Shown here: positions 1-5,408 of the stretch, one piece after another
Layout of the letters: each line of letters opens with the position of its first letter
Position numbering within the stretch: position 1 is the first letter of the stretch
Position numbers and translations under genes: made by a program
Source: Geothermobacter sp964501815
GTDB taxonomy: Bacteria > Desulfobacterota > Desulfuromonadia > Desulfuromonadales > Geothermobacteraceae
Assembly: GCA_964501815.1 (NCBI GenBank)
Contig: CAZCUR010000121.1
Span: 1 to 5,408, forward strand
Length of the DNA: 5,408 nucleotides
Direction of reading: 5' to 3'
Notes under the pieces: model-generated
Seen by the model: the letters and a program-made list of their open reading frames with translations, nothing else
Told to the model about the DNA's origin: nothing
Databases searched by the model: none

Positions 1-875
1 TTGCCGTTGACGTTGACGCTGGTGAAGGTCGGCGCCGGATCGGGGGTGCAGGACGGGCCCTCCACACACGGCGAGGCATTGCTGTATCCGTCATCCCGCT
101 TGATCGCCCGCTGGAACCGGTATTTGTTATTATTGACCTGGGCCTTGACAAAGCCCCAGTCTCCGTTGGAAATGCTGGCTCCGGAAGCATCGAAGGTGAA
201 ATGGAAGTTAATGGTTGAAGAACCGTTGCCGCTGTCAATAGACACTGCAAAATCAGTACTGGAACCGTCTGATTTCCACTGCCGCTTGTTGTTCCAGAAA
301 TCACTGATTTCGACTTGCTTAAGGGTATCACTCCCCGCCAACTTCATCGTGGCGTAAACCGTATCCCCATCGCCGAAGGTGTCGGTCTGGTTGGTGCGGG
401 CCGAATCGCTGTAAAACCAGATACCAACAGCGGGGGATCCCAGCTCAACCTGGCCGCCGACCTTGGCGTTTCCACCTCCGTCATCCTTGACTTCGATCTG
501 GTAGAAATCGACGCTTTCGCCACTGGTGTTCCAGTCAAAATAATAGGTCGTCGGATTGGACCCCGACGTCTGCATCGAAGCCTTGTCATACAGCTTGTTA
601 TCCGAGCTGTCCTTGATGGAAATGACCGGGGTCTGAATCGTGGTACTGGTGATAAACTCGATCCGGACCGTATCCCCGACACTGAAAACAGTTCCGGGCA
701 CTCCGCCGACGCTGGTGCGGAAGGTATCGCCACTGGCACCAACATACTCACCTGTACCGATACAGACATCAGCGAGGGCAGCACCTGCCCACATGGTCAG
801 CATAACCACAAGGGCCAGCCCCCAAAAAGCGACCAGCCTCCGCACCCCTGCCTGCTTCCGGATACCCTCACTCAT
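1..875 (-). CDS. Secreted beta-rich (Ig-like) protein of unknown function, C-terminus beyond the window
   Basis: An open frame of 291 complete codons runs from ATG at 875 to the left edge with no stop, so the 3' end is missing. Residues 1-35 form a classical signal peptide: a basic N-region (R6, K7, R12, R13), a hydrophobic core at about 14-34 and an Ala-Leu-Ala cleavage site before Asp36. It is not a lipoprotein, because Cys38 lacks a lipobox. The mature part is rich in Ser, Thr, Gly, Asp and Asn, with alternating hydrophobic strands. It looks like two beta-sandwich modules (about 50-132 and 148-258, each with a G-D-T-V strand: VGDTV 66-70, DGDTV 169-173). A Cys/Pro linker (Cys270, Cys276) follows, then what may be a third module (PTFTSV). 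I recognise no family. The start at 875 has AAGGAAGG 7 nt upstream. In-frame ATGs at 914 and 926 would add 13 or 17 residues, and the one at 926 lies only 9 nt after the upstream stop behind a weaker AGGGGG. It is probably co-transcribed with the MarR-like gene. Being a real gene is well supported; the function is unknown. Confidence 0.85.
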   Translation of the reverse strand, partial: MSEGIRKQAGVRRLVAFWGLALVVMLTMWAGAALADVCIGTGEYVGASGDTFRTSVGGVPGTVFSVGDTVRIEFITSTTIQTPVISIKDSSDNKLYDKASMQTSGSNPTTYYFDWNTSGESVDFYQIEVKDDGGGNAKVGGQVELGSPAVGIWFYSDSARTNQTDTFGDGDTVYATMKLAGSDTLKQVEISDFWNNKRQWKSDGSSTDFAVSIDSGNGSSTINFHFTFDASGASISNGDWGFVKAQVNNNKYRFQRAIKRDDGYSNASPCVEGPSCTPDPAPTFTSVNVNG

Positions 876-882
876 TGCCGTT

Positions 883-890
883 CCTTCCTT
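883..890 (-). promoter_or_regulatory. Ribosome binding site deciding the start of the secreted protein
   Basis: AAGGAAGG on the minus strand lies 7 nt before ATG 875, which favours this start over the in-frame ATGs at 914 and 926. The site overlaps a small inverted repeat (TTCCT-N3-AGGAA, 885-897) that could partly mask it in the mRNA. That second point is only inference. Confidence 0.6.
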
Positions 891-935
891 ATAGGAAATA
901 GTGTTCTCTGCCATTGGTTTGCCCATAACCGCCCC

Positions 936-1358
936 CTAATGCATCAGCCCGACAGGCCGGGCCACAACTTCCTGACCTGCGGACACGGCCGCACCGCCGT
1001 GCCGAAAACGCCTGTCCGATAGAATCCGCTCAATTTCCTGGACCAGCGCCTCGCCCTTGCCGGTCAGATACACGGCAAGGGCGAGAGGGTTGTGACGGTC
1101 GGGCTGGGTGCGCAACAGGCCATAGCCGCGGGGGCGCAAAACCCCTTGCGCACTCCGGTCGATATAGTGCGAAAGCATCTTGACGTTACGACTGACCGTT
1201 CCCTGAGGCATATCCAGCAACCGGCACAGCTCCGGCATGGTAATGCCGGGGTTTTCGGCCACGGCCAGCAACAGGGAGAGCTGCTGGGTCGGTATCGCCT
1301 TGTTCAGGCGTCTTCTCACAAGCTCAAGAGCAGCAAACATGCGCGCAACGTCACTCAT
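936..1358 (-). CDS. MarR-like winged helix-turn-helix transcriptional regulator
   Basis: This 140-residue protein is the usual size for a MarR-type DNA-binding regulator, normally a dimer that binds palindromes near its own promoter. Residues 1-20 form a helix typical of the dimerising N-terminus. Residues 24-36 are the helix preceding the HTH. Residues 41-62 are the helix-turn-helix, with recognition helix around QGTVSRNVKML (T54, S56, R57). Residues 78-102 form the wing, with D87-R88 at its tip and ending in YLTGKG, a hallmark of the family. Helix 103-114 would complete the dimer interface, and the last 25 residues are a non-conserved tail. ATG 1358 has GGAG 9 nt upstream. The stop is 60 nt (or 9 nt with the alternative start) before the secreted-protein gene, so the two probably form an operon. 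No effector can be read from the sequence. The fold assignment is sound, but the target is unknown; autoregulation is the default expectation for the family. Confidence 0.85.
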   Translation of the reverse strand: MSDVARMFAALELVRRRLNKAIPTQQLSLLLAVAENPGITMPELCRLLDMPQGTVSRNVKMLSHYIDRSAQGVLRPRGYGLLRTQPDRHNPLALAVYLTGKGEALVQEIERILSDRRFRHGGAAVSAGQEVVARPVGLMH

Positions 1359-1428
1359 ATCACCTTGCTCCAGAAAACTTTGATGTTGATTCCGTCATTA
1401 CACGTTAAATTTCCGTCAGAGCCGTTCG

Positions 1429-1444
1429 AAGCAATTTTTATTCC
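1429..1444 (-). promoter_or_regulatory. Candidate sigma-54 (-24/-12) promoter of the MarR-like/secreted-protein operon
   Basis: On the minus strand GG at 1444-1443 is followed after exactly 10 nt by GC at 1432-1431, the invariant spacing of sigma-54 promoters. The -12 half is a full TTGCTT (1434-1429), matching TTGCW. The -24 half is weak: AGGAAT instead of TGGCAC. The predicted transcript start is near 1419, giving a leader of about 60 nt to ATG 1358. The preceding gene pair encodes a sigma-54 activator, which makes the site more credible. The spacing and -12 match are seen directly; the function is inferred. Confidence 0.4.
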
Positions 1445-1492
1445 TAAAAATAAAAGTATTTCATGCGCTCAAAAAGACACAAAGAAGCAAAA

Positions 1493-1517
1493 ATAAAAAA
1501 ACATGCCATTTTTTTAT
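1493..1517. repeat. A+T-only perfect inverted repeat (AT-A7 / T7-AT)
   Basis: Two perfect 9-bp arms (AT followed by seven A, and seven T followed by AT) flank a 7-nt loop, CATGCCA. The stem has no G:C pair, so it is a poor terminator. It lies in the A+T-rich block between the candidate promoter and the candidate activator sites and may act as a bendable or easily melted spacer. The role is unknown. Confidence 0.45.
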
Positions 1518-1523
1518 GTGTGT

Positions 1524-1547
1524 AACAAATCGGTAAAATCATTTGTT
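1524..1547. promoter_or_regulatory. Candidate activator-binding dyad AACAAAT-N10-ATTTGTT
   Basis: A perfect 7-bp dyad with a 10-nt centre is followed by a third half-site copy, AACAAA, at 1553-1558. Its centre lies about 116 bp upstream of the start predicted from the 1444-1429 promoter, within the usual distance for NtrC-type enhancer sites. It could equally be the operator of the MarR-like protein. A+T-rich dyads arise easily by chance, so confidence is low. Confidence 0.3.
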
Positions 1548-1587
1548 TTTCCAACAAAGTCTCAACTGTTAAATGGTGTGACTTTTT

Positions 1588-1603
1588 TCAACCTTGTTGT
1601 TGA
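1588..1603. promoter_or_regulatory. Candidate binding dyad TCAAC-N6-GTTGA
   Basis: This is a 16-bp dyad with perfect 5-bp arms, about 176 bp upstream of the predicted sigma-54 start. The size suits a dimeric HTH protein such as a Fis-type activator. Only the symmetry is seen; the binding partner is inferred. Confidence 0.25.
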
Positions 1604-1662
1604 CCCGAGACAGCCTCAGGCCCATATCCTCTCGTCTTGAATTGGCTGTGCGCTTTTTCCAT

Positions 1663-1680
1663 CTGTGCCAAAATGCACAG
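1663..1680. promoter_or_regulatory. 18-bp perfect dyad CTGTGC-N6-GCACAG
   Basis: Perfect 6-bp arms flank the centre CAAAAT. The architecture (GC-containing arms around a short A/T-rich centre) resembles enhancer sites of NtrC-family activators, and the position is about 250 bp upstream of the predicted sigma-54 start. It could instead be an RNA hairpin in read-through transcript. It is the most G+C-rich of the longer dyads and the least likely to be chance. Confidence 0.35.
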
Positions 1681-1702
1681 GGTTGCGTTTTGCTGGCAGC
1701 AT

Positions 1703-1716
1703 GACCCCATTGGGTC
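1703..1716. repeat. Small inverted repeat GACCC-N4-GGGTC
   Basis: A perfect 5-bp stem with a CATT loop lies between the terminator and the 18-bp dyad. It has no T-tract on either strand, so it is not a terminator. It may be a minor hairpin or a protein site; no role can be assigned. Confidence 0.25.
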
Positions 1717-1767
1717 GCGCAAAGCATCCGTTCCGGCCATTTCCCCGAACCTTGGTCTTCAGACCAT

Positions 1768-1796
1768 AAAAAAAGGCCCGGCAAAGCCAGACCTTT
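1768..1796 (-). terminator. Intrinsic terminator of the kinase/regulator operon
   Basis: Read on the minus strand, an 11-bp stem (AAAGGTCTGGC / GCCGGGCCTTT, with two G-T pairs) closes a 3-nt TTT loop. The stem runs into an unbroken T-tract (the last three stem bases plus four more). It starts 32 nt after the regulator stop codon. The plus strand lacks a T-tract after the stem, so it works for leftward transcription only. Confidence 0.88.
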
Positions 1797-1828
1797 AAAA
1801 AGTGTCGGTGCACACATGAGCGCGAGGA

Positions 1829-3268
1829 TCAGTCCGGCGGGCTGTCCTGCTGCATCTTTTTCAACCGTTTGTTCAGCGCGGGTCGGGAAATCCCCAGCAA
1901 CCGAGCCGCCAACCCCTGGTTGCCATCGGCCCTGCGCAGGGCCTCATTGACCAAAGCCTCGGCGGCCTCGCGCAAAGTTGGCAAAGACGAACCGAAGCGA
2001 ATGGAGTCGTCCTCATCCCTGGCAATGGACGGCCGCTCGGCCCCTGTGGAGGCCTCGGAATCCAGTCCCATGGCGCGACGGAAAGCCTCCAGCCCCAGGC
2101 GCCGCCCCCGGCACAGAGCGACCGCATCAAACACCATCGCACGCAACTCCCTGACATTGCCGGGAAAATCGTAATTGCGCAACAGAGCCTCAAGCTCCCG
2201 GGGGACCGCGGGGCAGGGCCGTTCCAGCTCACGGGCAGCCTCTCGCAGGAAGGACTCAACCAGAAGCATCAGGTCCCCCTGACGTTCGCGCAGGGGAGGC
2301 AAATGGAGATGATGGGTGCGAAAGCGATAGTAGAGGTCCTTGCGAAAACGGCCTTCCTGCTGCAGCCTGTCGAGATCTTCATTGGTGGCGACGATGACGC
2401 GCGCCTGCATTTTCTTGGGGCGATCGCTGCCCAGGGGATAGTACTCGCCATCCTGCAGAACCCTGAGCAGTTTGGCCTGGGACTCGAGCGACAATGAGCC
2501 AATCTCATCGAGAAACAAGGTTCCGCCGCGCGCCTGGTCAATCAGGCCGGACCGCTCCTGACCGGCATCGGTAAAAGCCCCCCGGGCATGGCCGAAAAGG
2601 GTGTCGGCAAAAATGGCATCGTCAAGCCCGGCGACATTGACAGCCATCCACGGGCCGCCAGCCCGTCCGAGCTGATGGATGGCACGTGCAACAAGTTCTT
2701 TGCCGACACCGCTTTCTCCGGTTATCAGCACCGGTTGACGGCTGGAGGCGATAGCCTCGGCGTAATGCAACAGGGCATGCATGCGCCGGTCGCGGGTGAC
2801 GATGGCGTCGAAGACCTCGGGATGATCCAGCCGGTCCCGGGCAAGCCCTTCCTGCAGCTTGCGCGTTTCATAGGCCAGTTCCCGCATACGCAAGGCGCGC
2901 TGGACCCCGGCTACAAGACGCTCATCTTCGCTGGTCTTGACAAAATAATCGAAAGCGCCCGCCTTGATGCAGGCAACCGCCGATTCGACCTGGTTCACCC
3001 CGGTCAAAATGATGACCGGAACATCGGGATGGTTTTCGACAATCTCGGGCAACAGTTCCAGCCCTGACAGGTGAGGCATGATATTGTCGAGCAACACCAG
3101 GCTGTATTCCTTTTGCCCCAGCCGGTTCAGAACCTCACGGCTGTCGTAACAGGTTTCGACATTGGTCACCCCCCCAAGCCGCTCGAGCATCAAGGTCATG
3201 CTGCGCAGCCAGGCGGGCTCGTCATCCACCATCAGAACGGGACAGGCAGGATAAATCGTCGCTCCCAA
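1829..3268 (-). CDS. NtrC-family sigma-54-dependent response regulator
   Basis: This is the cytoplasmic output partner of the upstream kinase: phosphorylation of its receiver should drive AAA+ assembly and ATP-dependent opening of sigma-54 promoters. Numbered from TTG 3268 (479 residues), the receiver spans about 10-125 with acidic pocket D15/D16, phospho-acceptor D61, T89 and K111. A linker helix lies at about 125-145. The AAA+ domain (about 155-395) has Walker A GESGVGKE 184-191, the sigma-54 contact loop GAFTDA 230-235, Walker B D254-E255, sensor N296, arginine fingers R309 and R315 in FRKDLYYRF, and sensor-II R373 in PGNVREL. A C-terminal Fis-type HTH occupies about 431-472. All catalytic residues are present. 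The contact loop has Asp where GAFTGA has its second Gly, a natural variant in this family. The TTG at 3268 sits 7 nt after AGGAGG. The in-frame TTG at 3274 is only 1 nt from it, and no ATG precedes the receiver's first strand. The gene follows the kinase by 28 nt and is closed by the 1796-1768 terminator. Confidence 0.96.
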   Translation of the reverse strand: MGATIYPACPVLMVDDEPAWLRSMTLMLERLGGVTNVETCYDSREVLNRLGQKEYSLVLLDNIMPHLSGLELLPEIVENHPDVPVIILTGVNQVESAVACIKAGAFDYFVKTSEDERLVAGVQRALRMRELAYETRKLQEGLARDRLDHPEVFDAIVTRDRRMHALLHYAEAIASSRQPVLITGESGVGKELVARAIHQLGRAGGPWMAVNVAGLDDAIFADTLFGHARGAFTDAGQERSGLIDQARGGTLFLDEIGSLSLESQAKLLRVLQDGEYYPLGSDRPKKMQARVIVATNEDLDRLQQEGRFRKDLYYRFRTHHLHLPPLRERQGDLMLLVESFLREAARELERPCPAVPRELEALLRNYDFPGNVRELRAMVFDAVALCRGRRLGLEAFRRAMGLDSEASTGAERPSIARDEDDSIRFGSSLPTLREAAEALVNEALRRADGNQGLAARLLGISRPALNKRLKKMQQDSPPD

Positions 3269-3275
3269 GAACAAA

Positions 3276-3282
3276 CCTCCTT
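3276..3282 (-). promoter_or_regulatory. Ribosome binding site deciding the TTG start of the regulator
   Basis: AAGGAGG on the minus strand is a near-perfect anti-16S match. Its last G is 7 nt from TTG 3268 but 1 nt from TTG 3274, so translation should begin at 3268. A strong site may compensate for the weak TTG codon. Confidence 0.75.
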
Positions 3283-3296
3283 GTCAGAGATGAGAA

Positions 3297-5381
3297 CTAC
3301 CCCGTCAGAACACAGGCATCGGCAGTATCGGACCGCTCTTCTTCAGCCGTTTCGACCGCCGGCAGGCGCAACTCAACCCTGGTCCCCCGCCCCAGCTCAG
3401 ACTGGAAGAGCAGTTTGCCTCCGTGTTCCCGGACAATGCGCTGCGAAACCGACAGCCCCAGCCCAGTTCCGCCCTGGGTGCGCCGGGTGGTGAAAAAGGG
3501 ATCGGTCACCCGGGGAAGGTCCTGGGGCGCAATCCCCTTGCCCCCGTCTTCAACGGCCAGGACAACCTCCTTCTGCTCTGTATCGTACCAGGTGCTGACA
3601 GCCAGGGACGCTCCCGGCTTTTCGAGGGCCTGACAGGCGTTCATGACCAGATTGATAACCACCTGCTCCAGGTGGCGGAACTGTCCATGAACCGGCGGCA
3701 GGCCGTGCATGAGATGCTCCCGATAAGCAGCCTGGCATTTCTTGATCTGGTTTCGCAGCAGGCGTGCGGCCGTCAGGTAGACCTGATTGAGGTCAATGTC
3801 CTCCATGCGATCTTCGTCCTGCCTGCGCACAAAACTCTTGAGATCTTCGACAATGCCTTTGATACGAAAACTGGCATGCAGCATGTCTTCAAGAACCTGG
3901 GGCAGCTCCATGCGCAGGCGCTCAGCCGACAAACCGGCCAGACTCAGGTCGGGCTGCCGACTCTGGGCATCATCGAGCAGCGGCTGCAGATCATTCCAGA
4001 CATCGGCAATCAGGCCCAGGTTCATCTGTATCATGCCATTGGGATTATTGATTTCGTGCGCGATGCCGGCCGCCAGTTCGCCAACCGCCGCCAGACGGCT
4101 CGCCTGCTCGTGTTCCAGCCGCAGCCGGTGTTCTTCGGTGACGTCGGTGGTTATCCGGATCACCCCTGAGTTGTCCGGAAGGGGAATCGCCTTGATGTGC
4201 CAGAGCCGATCCCGTTCATCACCCACCTGTTCTTCGCAGGGACGCCCGGAGCTGAGCGCACAACAGACCGGACAGCGTTCTCCCAGGCCGTAGCAGTCAT
4301 GCAGGGGGCGGTCGCCGGAGTGCCCGACATCGGTTGGAGATTGCCCCAAAACGCCCCCCGACCGCCGGTTGCTCCAGACCATCCGCCCGGCAGCGTCAAT
4401 CCTGGCGATAGCGCTCGGAAACCCTTCCAGCATCGCCTCGAATTCCTGACTTAAGCGCCGGTACCGCATTTCATTGTTTCGCCGCTGCACCGCCGCCTGT
4501 CCCAGCCGGTCCATGATGATGTAAATCAGCACCGCCGTCAGCAGACTGAAGGTCACCGTCCAGAGCAGAAAAGAATAGGTTGTACGCATCCCCTCCCGGT
4601 AAATGGCGCGGGGCATCCTGGTCACAATCGTGGGCACAGCCTGGCCGTCAAGGGTCGGCAAAATGACCCGGCCCGAAAGCCAGTCGTCAGTCGGCCTGTC
4701 GACGATCAAATGGGGATCCTGAAGAGCGCCCACGGCATCCGGGGCCTCTGCGGATGCCAGCTCCAACTGCAGCGTCAGTCCAACCTGCCGTTCGAGCTCG
4801 GGAAGAATGGCGGTGGAAAACCGCCGCGCCATCACCAGTACCCCACGTGGTGACGCCCCGGATGGGTTACTCGGAAGAACCGGTTCCAGAGCGACCAGCC
4901 ATAAATCTTTCTGGTGGGCAAGAACGCCCCCTTGCTGGTGTTGTCCGGTTGCCAACAGTGCCATGGCGGACTGTACCAGCTTGTCCAGCAGAAGCTGCTG
5001 CTGGCCCGCCTCCGGCTTTGCGTCATGCCAGCGATGCCAGATGTCCTCTCCGGAGAGACCGACAAAGGCAAACAGGTTCAGCTCCAGGTCACCCAGGGTC
5101 CCGTCGGGCAGGTTGGCATCGATATAGGCCGGGTCGCGTTCCGCCATATAGCGGTAGCTGTCGTCCCACTGGGCCCAGTCGTGGCACAAAAGGCTCAAGG
5201 CATGGAGTTCATGGTCAACACCATGAACAATCCGCTCAAGATGTTCGTGGGCCACCCGGCGCTCGAGGGCGGCAAAGTTGGCCAGATAAACCTTTTGGGC
5301 GAGGAGATACAGCCCCACATTGACGGCCAGAACCAGCCCAAGGAGCATAAAGACCTTGTCCGGCCTGAAGGTAATGCGCAT
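3297..5381 (-). CDS. Membrane sensor histidine kinase: CHASE4, Cys-rich PAS, HisKA, HATPase_c
   Basis: This 694-residue inner-membrane kinase should sense a periplasmic signal and phosphorylate the adjacent NtrC-type regulator. Order of domains: TM1 about 10-32; periplasmic CHASE4-type domain about 50-260, with the typical D68-W-A-Q-W-D-D stretch and N-x-F strand; TM2 about 268-290; a helical linker; PAS about 311-415; a helix into the H-box, with phospho-acceptor H442 in AGIAHEINNP. A long helical insert (about 457-500) lies between the H-box and the second dimerisation helix. The ATP-binding domain follows: N-box N577 and N581, G1 D612-G-G-K-G616, F-box DPFFTT 627-632, G2 GGTGLGL 637-643. 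All catalytic boxes are intact. Within the PAS, Cys363, 370, 373, 374 and 382 form a C-x6-C-x2-C-C-x7-C cluster that could hold a metal or Fe-S centre or act as a thiol switch. No receiver is fused. ATG 5381 has GGAGG 5 nt upstream. Only 27 nt upstream of the start are in the window, so the promoter is not visible. The ligand is unknown. Confidence 0.97.
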   Translation of the reverse strand: MRITFRPDKVFMLLGLVLAVNVGLYLLAQKVYLANFAALERRVAHEHLERIVHGVDHELHALSLLCHDWAQWDDSYRYMAERDPAYIDANLPDGTLGDLELNLFAFVGLSGEDIWHRWHDAKPEAGQQQLLLDKLVQSAMALLATGQHQQGGVLAHQKDLWLVALEPVLPSNPSGASPRGVLVMARRFSTAILPELERQVGLTLQLELASAEAPDAVGALQDPHLIVDRPTDDWLSGRVILPTLDGQAVPTIVTRMPRAIYREGMRTTYSFLLWTVTFSLLTAVLIYIIMDRLGQAAVQRRNNEMRYRRLSQEFEAMLEGFPSAIARIDAAGRMVWSNRRSGGVLGQSPTDVGHSGDRPLHDCYGLGERCPVCCALSSGRPCEEQVGDERDRLWHIKAIPLPDNSGVIRITTDVTEEHRLRLEHEQASRLAAVGELAAGIAHEINNPNGMIQMNLGLIADVWNDLQPLLDDAQSRQPDLSLAGLSAERLRMELPQVLEDMLHASFRIKGIVEDLKSFVRRQDEDRMEDIDLNQVYLTAARLLRNQIKKCQAAYREHLMHGLPPVHGQFRHLEQVVINLVMNACQALEKPGASLAVSTWYDTEQKEVVLAVEDGGKGIAPQDLPRVTDPFFTTRRTQGGTGLGLSVSQRIVREHGGKLLFQSELGRGTRVELRLPAVETAEEERSDTADACVLTG

Positions 5382-5408
5382 AAAGCCCTCCGATCCAGAG
5401 ATGACAGC

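Larger units (their letters stand above)
1359..1828. other. 470-bp intergenic region: terminator, dyads and candidate promoter, no gene seen
   Basis: I find no convincing coding region here. From the kinase/regulator end it holds an intrinsic terminator (1768-1796), small perfect dyads (1703-1716, 1663-1680, 1588-1603, 1524-1547, plus a weaker 1753-1766 element), an A+T-rich block and a -24/-12 promoter candidate. The 1441-1560 part is only about a quarter G+C, much lower than the flanking genes, as is usual for an upstream control region. A weak sigma-70-like alternative on the minus strand is TTGTGT (1482-1477), 16 nt, AATACT (1460-1455). Confidence 0.7.

Noticed and set aside
1..1022. Plus-strand and other-frame open frames over the left third, including one of 235 codons
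   Set aside because: They lack ribosome sites and recognisable domains and lie opposite the signal-peptide-bearing minus-strand gene; they are shadows of it.
1600..1630. Plus-strand sigma-70-like TTGACC with a downstream CATATC
   Set aside because: The -10 matches poorly at standard spacing and there is no plus-strand gene or terminator to make a small RNA convincing.
1672..1737. Resemblance of GCACAGGG ... GGGTCGCGCAAAGC on the plus strand to a class I cyclic-di-GMP (GEMM) riboswitch
   Set aside because: The two blocks are farther apart than in the family, the expected GAAA tetraloop helix is missing, the second block carries extra bases, and no gene lies downstream on the plus strand.
1725..1740. 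TGGC ... TGC on the minus strand as a second sigma-54 promoter
   Set aside because: The GG-to-GC spacing is 11 nt instead of the nearly invariant 10, and no gene starts soon after it.
1569..1817. Minus-strand 82-codon open frame after the regulator
   Set aside because: It has no ribosome binding site, reads straight through the terminator hairpin, and has no recognisable domain.
3423..4169. Long plus-strand open frame opposite the kinase
   Set aside because: The opposite strand encodes intact H, N, G1, F and G2 boxes; the plus frame is a high-G+C antisense shadow with no domain.

Overview
The window is bacterial chromosomal DNA of moderately high G+C, with one clearly A+T-rich intergenic stretch. 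All four genes lie on the minus strand, so transcription runs from high to low coordinates. A long CHASE4/PAS histidine kinase with a cysteine-cluster PAS domain, paired with an NtrC-type regulator, fits an anaerobic deltaproteobacterium (Desulfuromonadia: Geobacter, Pelobacter or Desulfuromonas relatives). That placement is inferred from gene style only; no marker gene is present.

Layout in transcription order: (1) 5381-3297, a membrane-bound sensor histidine kinase with a periplasmic CHASE4 domain, a cytoplasmic PAS with five clustered cysteines, and a complete HisKA/HATPase core. (2) 3268-1829, its cognate sigma-54-dependent response regulator (receiver, AAA+, Fis-type HTH), 28 nt downstream and starting at TTG. 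(3) 1796-1768, a strong intrinsic terminator closing this two-gene operon. (4) 1828-1359, a 470-bp intergenic region, A+T-rich near the next gene, with several short dyads and a candidate sigma-54 promoter at 1444-1429. (5) 1358-936, a small MarR-like winged-helix regulator. (6) 875 to beyond position 1, a secreted beta-rich protein of unknown function, incomplete because it runs off the left edge.

Working model (inference): the kinase senses a periplasmic signal, and perhaps a redox or metal signal through its Cys-rich PAS. It phosphorylates the regulator, which as a sigma-54 activator could bind one or more of the dyads at 1524-1716 and switch on the MarR-like/secreted-protein operon from the -24/-12 element at 1444-1429. 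The MarR-like protein would add a second layer of control. The sequence permits this wiring but does not prove it.
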